64,000 bases of DNA, taken from NCBI RefSeq assembly GCF_041146395.1, contig NC_091001.1, forward strand, positions 104,306,965 through 104,370,964, in the 5' to 3' direction. A program made the position numbers and the translations under genes. The notes under the pieces were generated by a model. The model did no database searches, was not told the DNA's origin, and saw only the letters and a program-made list of their open reading frames with translations. This stretch comes from Eulemur rufifrons. Lineage: Eukaryota; Chordata; Mammalia; Primates; Lemuridae. Of the stretch, positions 12,215 through 22,835 are shown in pieces; positions within the stretch are counted from its first letter, which is position 1; the number at the start of each line of letters is the position of its first letter.

Positions 12215-13504
12215 CACATCTTTAACTGCTTCCTCTCTTCCAGCTCCTTTTCTCCAAGATGCAGCAAGCTCATATCTCTTCCACCCTGAAAAATTCTTTC
12301 TCTGGCCTCCATATCTATCTATCTCTACCATCTAATTTCTCTCCTTCATTTTTCAAAATTCAAAAAGAAAGTTGTCTGTACTCTAACTTGGGTTCCACAT
12401 ATCCCATTCTCCTCTCTAGCTGACGATTGTCCTTGGTTCCAATGACAGTGCTCTCCTCGAGGTCACCCAGGCCTGCTGCCCTGCCAAACCCAGTGCCCTC
12501 CATGATGCACGACCCTGGTGGCCACTTTCTGTAGCATGAAGCTCTTCATTTAGAGTTCCTTGAAGCCACACCCTCTGGGACTACTTCCTTCTCTCTGAGC
12601 TCAGAGGTGTCTCCTCCGTTTTGTCCTGGACCAATGTCTTCTTGCTCCCAGAACTCACTTTTGGTCAGCCCACTCCCAACTGAGATTAACGACTTCATGC
12701 CCCATCTCCAGCTGTGACCAGCCTGAATCCCAACACGGACCAGCAGCTACCTCTGAGACAGGAGACCTGGACACGCCACTGACCTCCCTCGACTCTGCGT
12801 GCCCAAGGCCGGCCCATCGCGTCTCCTGACCGCATGTTCTCTGCGTGAGGTGGAGCCTCCTCCCCAAAGAGGCCTCTGCAAATCCCTTTTGACTCTTTGA
12901 CTCCCCACTGCCCACATCCACACCAGAGCTGGATGGCGCCATTTTACTTCCTACATGTTTCCAAGAGCTTGTCGGCCTCTCGGCTCCTTCTATCACTGCC
13001 CTCGCTCGAGCCCTCCTCACCTCTTATCTGCTCTCTCTGCAACGAGCTCCAGGCTGGCCACCCACTTCCAGCCTCTTTCACAGTCCACCCCCATAGGCTC
13101 TGAGACAAAGTCCAACCTCCCAACCACTCGGGAGGAGGCCCCCTAACCTGCCCCGCCTGCAGTTTCAGCGCCACCTGCTGCCCCCCACCCCACTCACACT
13201 GCGGACTCCAGCGCCCCTGAGCTGCCTCAGGTCGCGAAACCTCTGAGCCCATCCCTGTCTCAGCAGAGAAGACCTTCCCATGGAAGGGCTCTTCCTTCCT
13301 CTCCTCGGGCTGGGCCTGGCTGGCTCCTCCTCAGGCCCTTCAGCCATCGCGGTGCTTGGTCAACTGTCGCACTGACCATGAGAGCAGCTGTTTCCTCTCT
13401 ACCTAATCAGGCATCAGAAATACAACTTAACTGGAAACAAAAAGTTACGGAAACTTTGAGACCAAGGAATAGTAATTTAGAGAGCATCTGGTTCACCTTG
13501 ACAT
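12215..13504. other. Pyrimidine-rich unassigned stretch, probable L2 debris
   Basis: No gene seen. Segments such as 'ctctctgcaacgagctccag' and 'gacaaagtccaacctcccaa' (12,960-13,130) have the texture of the L2 coding/3' region but are too diverged for a firm call. A CTCF-like word lies at 13,168-13,181. Confidence 0.4.
13168..13181 (-). promoter_or_regulatory. CTCF-like binding word
   Basis: GCGCCACCTGCTGC matches the reverse-complement CTCF core SYGCCMYCTRSTGG at 13 of 14 positions. Only the core is checked; occupancy is unknown. Confidence 0.35.
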
Positions 13505-13645
13505 TTTACAGATTTGTGAATAAATAAGTAACACGCTGAGAGGAGAAATGACTGTCTCGAAGCCCACCTTGCCGGCAGCAATGTGCAATTAGAACCCGGG
13601 TGTCCTGGCTTGCAGTCCGAAGTTCTTTCACTACCTCACAAGTCA
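13505..13645 (-). mobile_element. MIR SINE, reverse
   Basis: 'acattttacagatttgtgaa', 'agaggagaaatgactgtctc', 'attagaacccgggtgtcctg' and 'agttctttcactacctcaca' follow reverse MIR, including the B-box-derived 'gaacccgggt'. Confidence 0.65.
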
Positions 13646-13884
13646 GCTGTTTCCAAAGGATTCACATTCTAAATGGAAGTGGAATTAAAACAAGCAAAAA
13701 AGCAACCTATGCATACAAGCAAGCCGGAGTAAATAAGTAAATTACAATTCCCCCTCCAAAAAAATCATAATGACCAAAACAAAAATTGGCAAACCCATGG
13801 CCTTGGGGCTTTACATCAAAGTTTTTAAATACATACTTTAAGTAAAATAAAAGATAATTTGTCATTATCTTCCTTCGTTTTACC

Positions 13885-14130
13885 ATCCAATTATTCATTC
13901 ATTCACCAAGTATATTCTGAGAACTTATTGTGCACTAGATTCCTTGCCAGGCACTGGAGACGCAGAGAGGATGACACACAGTCACTGCCTGGGGGACCTC
14001 ATAGGCCAGGAGGAACGTGACCCTCACCTGGAGAACTGGGAGAGTCAGACCATGCCAAATGGAGCAGAGTCTTAACACGTGTTCTGGGAACCCAGAGTGG
14101 GAAGAGCAGAGGCTGGCCGGGGAGGGGCCA
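13885..14130 (+). mobile_element. Ancient interspersed repeat, '..tgtgccaggcac..' class
   Basis: 'attcattcattcaccaagta', 'gaacttattgtgcactagat', 'tgccaggcactggagacgca' and 'cactgcctgggggacctcat' match the same dispersed family as 4.2 kb. It fades into unique DNA after about 14,130. Confidence 0.5.
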
Positions 14131-15010
14131 TGCACACAAGACCACTGCACATGCGTGATGGGAAAGCCCCATGGGACGTCGCTGCTGGGGCGTGTGACTG
14201 AAGGCTGGTCTCAGCCTTTGCACCTGACACAGAGCTGCACTCTCTTACCTCCCAGTGGTGCAATAAAGGGGAAGTCTGATGCAGGAGAACCAAAGGTAGC
14301 CACAGGGCCATAGAGGGTCTCACAGGGACCCCACACTAATAGGCTGAAATTAAAGATGCAAGGAAACGTTGATAACCAGAGGCTACAGAAGATAGCAGGA
14401 ATGTGACCGCTGGGACAAAGTAACGGTTTACCCAAAAGATGCTCTGGTCAATGCAGCTCCAAGACCTTGTGGCCCAGGCCATCAGCCTATCAATATTTCC
14501 TTCATTTGGAAGCAATCTCCTACCGAGGAAGGAAAGCTACTTAGGTCAGCGTGACACACCTAACACAATTGCAAGCAGTTGGATCTTTACAGGTATCCTC
14601 TACGCAGACCGGCATCAGCATCTCGAGGGGTGATAATTTGGCTCATTTCCATTTATTCCTTTGATTGAAAAATTCAAGTTAAAGGACTCATTTAGGTGTT
14701 GTTTAAATTGAAGAAACAGAACCAAGATGAAAACTGTCTGCTCCTCGTATCTTTGCGTCTTGGTACTGGCGAAGGTTCCCTGCGATGGAGGGAGCTGCCC
14801 TTCACACAGACACCTGTTACACGTCTCAGACGTACAAAGAGGAGAGAAGATTTGGGGGTTTTTGTGCTAGAGAGTAGGAGCTATCCCTGAATTAAAGTAT
14901 TTTAAGCGGGGATTATAAGGGAAAACTGGAAAGTCTCACAAGAGAATTGGTCTCTAAAATATTCACGGCCAATGCCACGTAAATTCACACTGAATTTCAG
15001 AGGTCGCGTG
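14131..15010. other. Unassigned unique stretch, no gene seen
   Basis: No repeat or conserved coding signature. 14,440-14,560 is non-repetitive and moderately AT-rich. Frames here are below 100 codons. Confidence 0.4.
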
Positions 15011-15170
15011 AGGAAGTGGCTACAAAGTCAGACATCCCAGCTTTGTACCTGGTTCCACCATTCTCGGCTCATGTGACCCTGGGGAGTCCTTTTATCATTA
15101 AGTGTCTGTTTCCTCAGCTATCAAATGTGGTTTATGCCTATTGCTGGCTGCACATTGATGCAAACGGCAT
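15011..15170 (+). mobile_element. MIR SINE
   Basis: 'aagtcagacatcccagcttt', 'tcatgtgaccctggggagtc', 'tgtctgtttcctcagctatc' in MIR order, with a degraded 3' end. Confidence 0.55.
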
Positions 15171-15454
15171 CTAGAGTCCCTGTCGTAGGGGAGAAAAGGC
15201 AGTACCTGTCCCCACCTACCTCAATACCTAGGTGTGTGATGCTGATGCAAGTAGCTTGTCTTCCTCGGTAGGAGGTTGGGACATCCCTCTAGCCTGGAAG
15301 CAGAAGGCTGGCCAGAGGAACTGTTGGCGTTCACTTTGCCACTGGTGCTGTCCCCTCCTGGGGCTCTGCTTGTTCAGGCCAGGCTGCCACCACGGGGGGC
15401 AGGAAGGGCTCCCCCCCATGTCGCTGCCCTCACCTTATATATGTACGGCTTCCA

Positions 15455-15920
15455 GATGAAGATTTATGGCAGAGGCACCTGTCACAGAAGGCAGATTAAC
15501 AAGAGAAAAACATACAAATTTATTCCGTATAAGTTTCAGGTGACATGAGAGCATTCGGAAACGATGACCCAAAGAAACAGGGAAAACTGTGTCTTTCGAT
15601 GGACAGTCATGCAAAAGCGTGCTTGAAGGACAAAAGATTGTGATCTAATATTGCAAACTGGGGAGAACTCGGGCCAGTTTTTTCAGTCTATTCTGTGTCT
15701 CTGTGTCTTCATTTCTTTCCCCCAGGTATAAGGAGAACCCCTCTGGAATAACGGTCTTATGACCTACGTTAGAGAAAGGTCAAGGAATTCCTTATGGCCT
15801 GCTTCAGGGCAGAATGGCAGGAGGTCCCAGAGACCTTTCTGTTTCTGCTATTATATCAAATGTCAAGGTGTCATATTTTAGGGTAGCATATCCTGAAACC
15901 TGTCATGTTAAAAGTTAAAA
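15455..15920 (-). mobile_element. LTR-like repeat, reverse, family unresolved
   Basis: 'aggcagattaacaagagaaa', 'aacatacaaatttattccgt', 'gaaacgatgacccaaagaaa' and 'tctgtgtctctgtgtcttca' resemble dispersed retroviral LTRs that in reverse read 'aataaatttgtatg ... tctcttgttaatctgcc', a polyadenylation-type signal near the R region. No internal coding sequence is adjacent. Confidence 0.4.
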
Positions 15921-15924
15921 TTCA

Positions 15925-16122
15925 AATTTCCAGGGTTTGAATCTTGACCCCAATATTCTCTAGCTGAGTGGCCTTGGACAAATTACTTTGCTGGGCCTCA
16001 GTTTCCTAAACAGCAAAACAATAGTACCAACCTCCTAGGACTAGCGGGAATAGTAAGTGAGGAAATGCATTAATACAGTACCCGGTGCTTGGTAGGTTCT
16101 CACGTGTCAGCTGTTAGGATTA
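15925..16122 (+). mobile_element. MIR SINE, near full length
   Basis: Well-preserved order: 'gggtttgaatcttgacccca', 'agctgagtggccttggacaa', 'ctgggcctcagtttcctaaa', 'accaacctcctaggactagc', 'cagtacccggtgcttggtag'. Confidence 0.8.
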
Positions 16123-16125
16123 TTG

Positions 16126-16430
16126 ACTTCAAACATTGATTGAATGCCTCCTCCAAGCCAGGTGCCGCCTTAGGCGCCAGAACACCGAGATGACTAGAAC
16201 ATGATCCTCAAGAAACTCACCACCCAGCAGACAAGATGGCTCACTCACAAATAATTGCACAGCGTGATGGGCTCCATGGGAGAACTTGGTCCCGGCTAGA
16301 GAATTCCAGAAAAGGTAACATTTGAGGCTCACCAGCCGTAAGGGACAGCAAAAATGTCCAAGAGGGCACGAAGGTGGAAGTGCATTCAGGAGAACAGGAA
16401 CTGAACATGCAAAAACATGGAGGTGGAACG
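16126..16430 (+). mobile_element. Ancient interspersed repeat, '..tgtgccaggcac..' class
   Basis: 'gattgaatgcctcctccaag', 'ccaggtgccgccttaggcgc', 'gaacatgatcctcaagaaac' and 'ggaactgaacatgcaaaaac' follow the family seen at 4.2 and 38.9 kb. It starts directly after the preceding MIR. Confidence 0.45.
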
Positions 16431-17090
16431 AGGACATGGGGGGGGGTGGTGGTGCAGTGCCAGTGGCTCAAAATCTGGAAGGCGCTGAGCCTGGTCCCAC
16501 TTGGGAGGACTTAGCTTAGACTTTATCCTAAGTGCCTGCGAGTCCCTGAGACTTTGGTTCCAAACTCTCCCGAGTACCAGCACTGAGAATTTGGATTAAT
16601 TTCTCAATTTATAAAATTAGAGTTTTAAAAGAGATGGCCCTTCAGGGGCCTCCCAGCCCTGAAGCCATTTAATTCTTCCCAGATTGCAAACTCCAAGGAG
16701 GCAAATTGCATGTTCCTTTCCTCCTGCTTTCCCTAGCACACCTCAGGACAGAGCAGGGCAGGGCTTGGTGCTCAAGAAAAGCCTTTTCCTTGCTTTGAAT
16801 TCGTGAAAGTCTTTTCTAGCTCAGAAACCTCTCATTTTAGCAGTTCCCTCACAGCCAGGTTCCAGAAAGCATGCATTTATGAAACTTATCAGCCCTGAAT
16901 CTTTATTGTATGTGTTTCCTCATTAAAACAAATCAAAAGTGCCTATGCAGGTGATGTTGAAGCTTTTAAAATTCAAAACCAAAAGGTAACCATTATCTGA
17001 ATTGTCTCATTGGGGGGTGTGCAGATCGGGGAGCCCCGTGTAACAAAGACAGCCTGGGATGCTACAAAGCCAAGAACCTGGGAGACAGGA
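16431..17090. other. Unassigned stretch, no gene seen
   Basis: Begins with a short G run (16,438-16,446). The remaining sequence is unique, with no recognisable element. Confidence 0.4.
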
Positions 17091-17320
17091 GAGAGCTGCT
17101 TCCAGCCCCAGCTCCTGAGCCTGATAAAATTAGCCAAAAGATGATCTCCATGGCAACAGGAAATTTGTTTCTTAGAGATGGTTAGAAATAATGCCTTTGG
17201 AAGAAACTCCACAGCAGATAGAATATTCTCAGATTACACATAAATGGTGTCTATGCCAACAAAATGATGGGCCAGGCAGCTCAATTATCTGGATAATTTA
17301 GGCCTGAACCAGTGATTTGT
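17091..17320. promoter_or_regulatory. Candidate regulatory element with RFX-type half-site
   Basis: Unique sequence with CCATGGCAAC at 17,148-17,157, matching one arm and centre of the RFX X-box palindrome GTTGCCATGGCAAC. AT-rich words such as 'aattatctggataattta' (17,283-17,300) follow. Function is inferred only. Confidence 0.28.
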
Positions 17321-17727
17321 AAAAGAATAAGGGGTTTTTAAGACCTGAAGAATGGAATGTGGCAGGCTTGGAGGCCCTGCCTCTCCCGGAAGCTTTCTCT
17401 GCTGGTCTCAGGACCCGGAACAGGACTCGCAGGCCCATGGTGTTGGCCTCTGCCAGCCACTTCCCAAGAATCTCTGAGACCTGCCTGGAATTCTTAAAAG
17501 GATTATCAGGAAGTTGTTGGCGGAGGGATTGGGTGCTGGAGGAAAGGACAGGCAGAGAACCCACGAGTCTCGAGTGTTGGGGGAAGAGGAGCCCCCGTCC
17601 TATCTCCTTTTTCTGCACTTCTTTCTTTCTTCTCTCCCTCAGTCTTTAGCTCCTTCATTCTGTCCTTCCTTGGAAGATTAAAAGCCACTTTGTAAACTGA
17701 AGCTCATTTTGCTTGGACGAATTTGGA
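17321..17727. other. Unassigned stretch, no gene seen
   Basis: Unique sequence ending in a pyrimidine-rich segment at about 17,605-17,670. Frames up to 106 codons overlap on both strands without coding features. Confidence 0.4.
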
Positions 17728-17960
17728 GAGCAGACAGCAGAGTGTGTGACACCCACACGGGAGCCAGGCTGCGCAGTCAAATTCTCCAGCACGGGCTGTG
17801 TGGCTTTCGACTCTCTGTGCCTCAGTCTCTCGCCCAGAAACACGGACTGGTAACAAAGGCGACCTCCTCACGGCTTGGCGATGAGGATTAAATAGGTTAG
17901 TGTTGTGAACGTATGCAGTAGTGCCTTGCACACAGTAAGGGCTGTTCTACGCATTTGATA
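17728..17960 (+). mobile_element. MIR SINE, near full length
   Basis: 'gggctgtgtggctttcgact', 'ctctgtgcctcagtctctcg', 'gcgatgaggattaaataggt' and 'agtgccttgcacacagtaag' match MIR from the tRNA-like part to the 3' tail. Confidence 0.7.
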
Positions 17961-18084
17961 AACTCTCCAAATCACTTAAAATACTCAAGCGCCTACAAAG
18001 GCTGGGCTGAAGTCCCAGACACAGGGGGACCATGCGGAGATCCCTTTCACTGTGAGTCATTCAAGAATTCTAGAGGATGGGAAA

Positions 18085-18190
18085 TGCCACTTGTCATCCT
18101 GCCTCCTCATTACACGATGAGAAACTGACGCCCAGAGATAGATGGCAGCGTAGAGTTCCCACCGACACACAGCACCGGGATGTTCTACTT
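18085..18190 (-). mobile_element. MIR SINE fragment, reverse
   Basis: 'cattacacgatgagaaactg acgcccagaga' corresponds to reverse MIR 'cagatgaggaaactgaggc..cagaga'. It is short and diverged. Confidence 0.5.
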
Positions 18191-18631
18191 GTGACAGGAA
18201 ATGGTTTGCAAATACTAAGGCCCTGCAGTCAGGAAGGTGGGGGAGCACGGCCCAGCAAGGGCCCCATAAATGTCTCCCAATCTTGCCTCCTTTTCCCTTG
18301 TGTCTGTTTATTTGTCCGTTTGTTATTTACTGAAGGAAGGTCTCCAGCAGGCAAAGATAAGGATCCCAATGGCCCAATTAACCCTTTTCAAGAGCTCGGC
18401 ACAAAAATCTGTCTCTGAAGACTGACTTTTAGCAGTTATGTCTAGTAATACATTCTGGGACCACGAAGCTGGGGGGACCCCGTGAACCACCCTGTGGTGC
18501 CCGACAGTGCTGGCGCCTGGAGGAACCCATGTGGGCTCTGGAAGCAAAGCGGAGACGGCGCGACGGCGCTTCTCAGCCTTGTCAATCAGACAAGTTACTT
18601 AACCTCAGTTCCTTCGTCTTGAAGCATAATA

Positions 18632-18835
18632 ACATCCAATATCTACTGAGCACTTAATGTTTGCCAATAACTGCGGTAACAGCTTTACACATATCATCTC
18701 ATTTAACTCGCACTGTTTTAGAGGAGAAAATAGGGGCACAGAGGATTTATTCACCCACAGAGCAAATAACTTGCCCAGCGGGCAAATTTACCTGTTGGTT
18801 AATAAGTAAATATCAGAGCTTGGGCAAACACCTGA
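18632..18835 (-). mobile_element. MIR SINE, reverse, near full length
   Basis: 'ctactgagcacttaatgttt', 'gctttacacatatcatctca', 'tttaactcgcactgttttag', 'aataggggcacagaggattt' and 'aaataacttgcccagcgggc' follow reverse MIR from tail to tRNA-like head. A small forward MIR scrap ('acaagttacttaacctcag', about 18,588-18,606) sits just upstream. Confidence 0.8.
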
Positions 18836-18966
18836 GGGTCCTCCTGGAGCTTGTGGGAACTATGTTTTATAGCACAATGGCTCACAGCAGAACCCACAAA
18901 TGTCACTTCTCCTTTCCTGTCTTGTCCAAAACTACTGAATTTGTTGCAGAGGAAAAGTGATTTTAC

Positions 18967-19035
18967 ACCCTTCCTCCCTCCCTTCCATTCTTGTTTCCTT
19001 CCTTCTTTCTGTTTTCCTCTTTTCCTTTTTATTTA
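18967..19035. repeat. Polypyrimidine (CCTT-rich) tract
   Basis: About 65 bases almost entirely of C and T, in TTCC/CCTC units. Confidence 0.85.
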
Positions 19036-19251
19036 CTCATGAAATATTTATGGAAAACATTCCCAGAAGTCTGCACCAGCTTCCTTCTGAACAACTAAGT
19101 GTGCGAAACTGAACCAGGCAGGGCAGTCCCCATCCCTAGGCAGCTAACAGTCCGGCCTGCTGTTTTGCAACGTTAGCTAATTTCATGGGAGCAAAACAAA
19201 AAAGGCCAAGATCCTCAATTTCCATTTTGTTTTATTGTCAATCTTAGAAGT

Positions 19252-19440
19252 AAAAAAAAAAAAAAAAAAAAAAAATTCACTTATTGAACACTTCCCCCTA
19301 GTCAAGTGTTCTCTCATGTGATCATTGTGGCCACCCTTCAGGAAGTAGTAGCATATCTGTTTTTAATGTAAAAAAAAAAAAAAAAAATCTAAGACCTGGG
19401 GGCTCCGTGGCTTGTCCCCAGATGCACAGAAGAAGCCAAG
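19252..19440 (-). mobile_element. MIR SINE, reverse, bracketed by A-runs
   Basis: A pure run of 24 A (19,252-19,275) precedes 'ttcacttattgaacacttcc', 'tctcatgtgatcattgtggc', 'aggaagtagtagcatatctg', which read as reverse MIR. A second run of 18 A (19,370-19,387) interrupts the copy, followed by a possible MIR remainder ('ccgtggcttgtccccagatg'). Confidence 0.5.
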
Positions 19441-19934
19441 GTGGACTAAGATCCCCTGCCGGCCTCTGCAAGCCCTTTTCCTTCCGCAGCCCTGGGCTTC
19501 TCCGTGTCCATTCCTCTGGGCTGACTTTGCAAGTGGTGGCTCAAAGGTTTCTGAGAATTTTTCTCTTTTTAAAAAAATGTGTTTGGGAAACTTTAGTAGG
19601 CCACTGACATTTCCCCTGGTAGACCTCACAGCCCCAGCCCCGCCATGGGGGGTCCTGGGCCGCCTGGCGTTGCCGCAGCTGGGAGCTGGCTGCCTGCGGA
19701 TCCGGGGCTCACCCGGCTGCTCCCGGCTGGGCGAGGGCTTCCTCTTTATGGTGTCGTTTACAAGTCAATAAAGCCGGGATGGGGCGCCGTTTCCGCCGCT
19801 GGTCCCACCTCGCGGGATCTATCGTCCCCCGTCCCTCTTCCTCTCCCCCGCGCCCGCAGTCTGGGGGCCTGGGGCCGGCTCGGGGGACACTTTCCTCCGG
19901 TAATGATTCTACTCCCACCTCCGCCCGAGCAGCC

Positions 19935-19945
19935 GAGCCATAAAG
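19935..19945 (+). promoter_or_regulatory. CDX-like site GAGCCATAAAG
   Basis: Contains GCCATAAA, an exact match to the caudal-type homeodomain consensus GYMATAAA. The same 11-mer occurs in reverse 81 bp downstream inside the island. Confidence 0.4.
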
Positions 19946-20015
19946 GCCTCCCGGGCCCCGGAGGGCAGAGTTCAAAGCTCCGGCTCCGCGGGACCCTGAG
20001 CGGCCAGCCCGGCTG

Positions 20016-20026
20016 CTTTATGGCTC
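20016..20026 (-). promoter_or_regulatory. CDX-like site, reverse copy
   Basis: CTTTATGGCTC is the exact reverse complement of GAGCCATAAAG at 19,935-19,945. It lies about 15 bp upstream of the GATA pair. Confidence 0.4.
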
Positions 20027-20040
20027 CCGCCAGCGGGGCC

Positions 20041-20060
20041 TTATCTCCTGTGCGAGATAA
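20041..20060. promoter_or_regulatory. Inverted GATA pair
   Basis: TTATCTC (20,041-20,047) and GAGATAA (20,054-20,060) form perfect 7-bp inverted arms around CTGTGC. Both arms are WGATAR matches. Confidence 0.45.
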
Positions 20061-20105
20061 AGCAGCCCCAAGACGCCTGGGACCGCTGGGCTGCGGCTCC
20101 CACTG

Positions 20106-22040
20106 TTGGGGGCTGTCCTTGGGCTGGAGGAAAGATGGCCTTTTCACACCCGCCCAGACAACGCCCCCTCTGGGCTGGGTTTCCCTGGATCTGACCCTGC
20201 AGGGGCTCCGGCCTCAGGAGAGTCCGCAACCTGGGAAGTCCTCAAGGCGATAACAATGTGAGAAAGGGCAGCTTATTGGGCGAGGGCCTGTGGGCAGGGG
20301 GAGGGGAAACTCAAGGGGCACAGCAAGGCCAGGTCCCAGGGGGTGCGCATTCACATGGCCATTTGCTCAGGAAACATGGCAGGGCACCTACTGTGCGCCC
20401 AGGGCTGCATGGGGTGCTGTGTGCTCAGTGTGGGAGGAGACGTGGAATAGGACTCAGCTAGTCAGGGAAAGGGAGTGACATTTACAAAAGCAAGGAGGTG
20501 AGAAAGGGAAGGGTTAAGGTTCAGGGTAGCACACATTCCTGGAGTGCCCACGGTGGAGGGACAGGGGAGGCCCTTGCCGCTCTCCTTGCTGGGCACAGGG
20601 CCTGCGGCTTCATTCCCTCCTGGCCTGTCCGTACACCAGAGATGCCCACACACAGCTCTTTCCCCTCTGGTGCTCACAGGAAGCCCTGTGGCGGGGCCGG
20701 CTCACCCACCCATCACTGCCAAGTCCAGGCAGGGGCGGCCTGTATGGGCAGAAACCCAACCCAGGAACTGGAATGACTGGTAGGAAGTGAGCCCAGGGAG
20801 ACAGGAGTCCAAGCAGCGATGTGTTCCCCTAGCACACGCCGTGTGCAAATGCCTACCAGTATCTCGTGCCTCCCACAGCCGGGACACTTGCTCTGGATGT
20901 GGGCCGGTGACATAAGAGCCTCACTACTCAGGAGACAAGTTAACAGGACTACAGTTAAAATAAGGCCACCACTAGCCTACTTGGTGCCTTTGTGTGAACT
21001 AGAAATAAAGATTCCCCTGCAATGTGAGCGCACCCTGGGGTGGGGCCAAGAAGCAGGACCCTCCCCTCTGGGAAGGGCAGAAGTGCCCTGGGGCACACAA
21101 GTTGTCAAGGAAAGTGGAGGGTGGACTTCAGCCTCCTTGCTTGGGCTCCTCACGTAACTTACTGTGGCTGCCCTGAGCTAATAAGAGCGAGGGCCCACTC
21201 CACACCGCATTGGGTGAGGTAGAAAGACCTTCTGCCCGGCCCCGTGACACCGTTGACCAGCACTGCGGCTGTAGGCCACTCGCCATCCCTGCATCTGTAG
21301 ACCTAGGCTGACAGGACCCACTTCGTGGGACTTGTAAAGATTTCGGAGCAGATAGCTATTCTCCTTACTCCAATGCCTCAAGAACAGACGCTGAAGGATC
21401 CCAGAGCCTTGGATGTTTCCCTTCCTTCCTCACTTAGAAGAATGTCTTAGTTATTTGTTTCCTGCCGGAGTATAATTGCAGGGCAAGGGCTCCGTTCTCC
21501 AGATCTGTTTTAACGAAGGAGGAAGGAAGTCCAGGCCTTTTCACTGCAAACTCCCTGCTCTGAGACGCCAGCTGGGAATTTGACTAATCTGCTATTGTAG
21601 CCAATAACCCCTGCATGTTCCAGATCAAGGTACTGTGCAAGCCATTCAGGACTGCCCTTGCTGCCATCAATCAGCCACTGTTCTCAGGCCTGACCTGCAG
21701 GACACCCATCTTCTCTCCTGGCCGTGTGAGCTCACGGCTGGAGGAGGAAGGGAAGTCTGTCCACACACACTGTGAAGCCCATCAGAGCCACTTCAGCTGA
21801 CGGGAGCTCTCACCATGTGCAGCCCATGAAAATAGCCATTGTGTGCGTCTCTCTCTGCAGGGCCCGTGCAGAGCGCTGCACCAGAAAAACACTTGCAAAC
21901 AGTGTCAGAAGAGCGTGAATCCATCAAACCAGGGAACCCTTAACTAGTCCACCCGTTTCAGAGCCCAGCTTGGTGGCCCATGGTATCCGGAGAGGACCAC
22001 TGGCTTTGGTCAGAAATGTCCTGGAAGAGTGTCCTTTCTA
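20106..22040. other. Unassigned mostly unique stretch, no gene seen
   Basis: 20,330-20,480 ('ggcacctactgtgcgcccag') may be a further copy of the '..tgtgccaggcac..' repeat. The remainder is unique and GC-rich near the island, with no domain-bearing frame. Confidence 0.45.
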
Positions 22041-22044
22041 CTGA

Positions 22045-22170
22045 GCTGAGGGAAGGAGACAAAACTCTAAGACCAGCTCTGCTCTGTGATCTCGAGCAAG
22101 TTCATTCCCACTCTGCTGCACGGTCTTCCATAAGATAGGAGAGTAAGAATATGTGACCTCCGAGGGCCTT
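22045..22170 (+). mobile_element. MIR SINE fragment
   Basis: 'aagaccagctctgctctgtg', 'atctcgagcaagttcattcc' and the degraded 'cttccataagataggagagt' match MIR order. Confidence 0.5.
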
Positions 22171-22179
22171 GAAGAGCTC

Positions 22180-22430
22180 ATCGTCTGGGATTCTGTTATT
22201 CTGGGAGTTACAAAGGATCCTTGCCTAATCCATGGTGTGAATCGAAAGAGAATATTTATTCATGAAGATTCATCAGCTATGGGAGAAAGTTCTTTCTCAG
22301 GGAGACGGCCATGGGAGTCCTTAGCTTTTACAGAATGAGCCATAAAGTTATTTGACAAAGTTGATCTTAATGAAGCATTTTCTGCATTTTCAAAGAAGAG
22401 AGCCCTGGTCAGTGCAATGAGAGGCTGGGT
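22180..22430. promoter_or_regulatory. Candidate element with third CDX-like site
   Basis: Unique AT-leaning sequence with GAGCCATAAAG at 22,337-22,347, identical over 11 bases to the two island copies, followed by 'tatttgacaaagttgatct'. No repeat family recognised. Regulatory role inferred. Confidence 0.3.
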
Positions 22431-22634
22431 TCCTGTGTAAGGTAGCAAGAGAGCAGGGTGGTCCTGGTTAATGTTGTGCTTCAGCTGAGATTTAAGGGAT
22501 TGACCCTGCGCTGACAAAGTGCTTCCCCACTCAGGTCTAGGCCAGTGCTGAGGACAGAGACACAGGACACGTCACCTGCCCTCCTAGAGGGCCTGCTCTG
22601 GGGAGAGCCATCATGCGATTCTCCACACATTAGT

Positions 22635-22835
22635 TTACCAAAGACCTTCAGGCACATCATAGGCCTAGGAGCTGGCGGAGCAAGAATGATCACCTCTACC
22701 TTACCAGACAGTCAGCTGAGGCTCAGAGAGGTGCACTCATTGGTCTAAGGGCACACAGCCAGGGAGTGGGGAAGTTTGTGAATTCTGATCTTCTGACTCA
22801 TCCTTCAATGCTCTCTCTCCACTGCCCTTTGGTAC
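22635..22835 (-). mobile_element. MIR SINE, reverse
   Basis: 'cagctgaggctcagagaggt', 'aagggcacacagccagggag' and 'attctgatcttctgactcat' read as reverse MIR with an unusually intact middle. Confidence 0.7.

Larger units (their letters stand above)
19640..20105. promoter_or_regulatory. Orphan CpG island with CDX/HOX-like and GATA words
   Basis: About 41 CpG dinucleotides in roughly 460 bp by hand count, GC about two thirds. That is near the unsuppressed expectation and unlike anything else in the window. It holds TTTATGG (19,745-19,751), TTTACAAGTCAATAAAG (19,757-19,773), GAGCCATAAAG (19,935-19,945), CTTTATGGCTC (20,016-20,026) and an inverted GATA pair (20,041-20,060). No recognised gene start, first exon or splice context is attached. 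It could be a promoter of an unannotated non-coding transcript, an enhancer-type island, or a Polycomb-type island. Confidence 0.7.

Noticed and set aside
19645..20253. 202-codon plus-strand frame across the CpG island
   Set aside because: P-, G- and L-rich translation without domains. Stop codons are rare in sequence of this composition, and the minus strand is also open for 129 codons. Not enough for a gene call.
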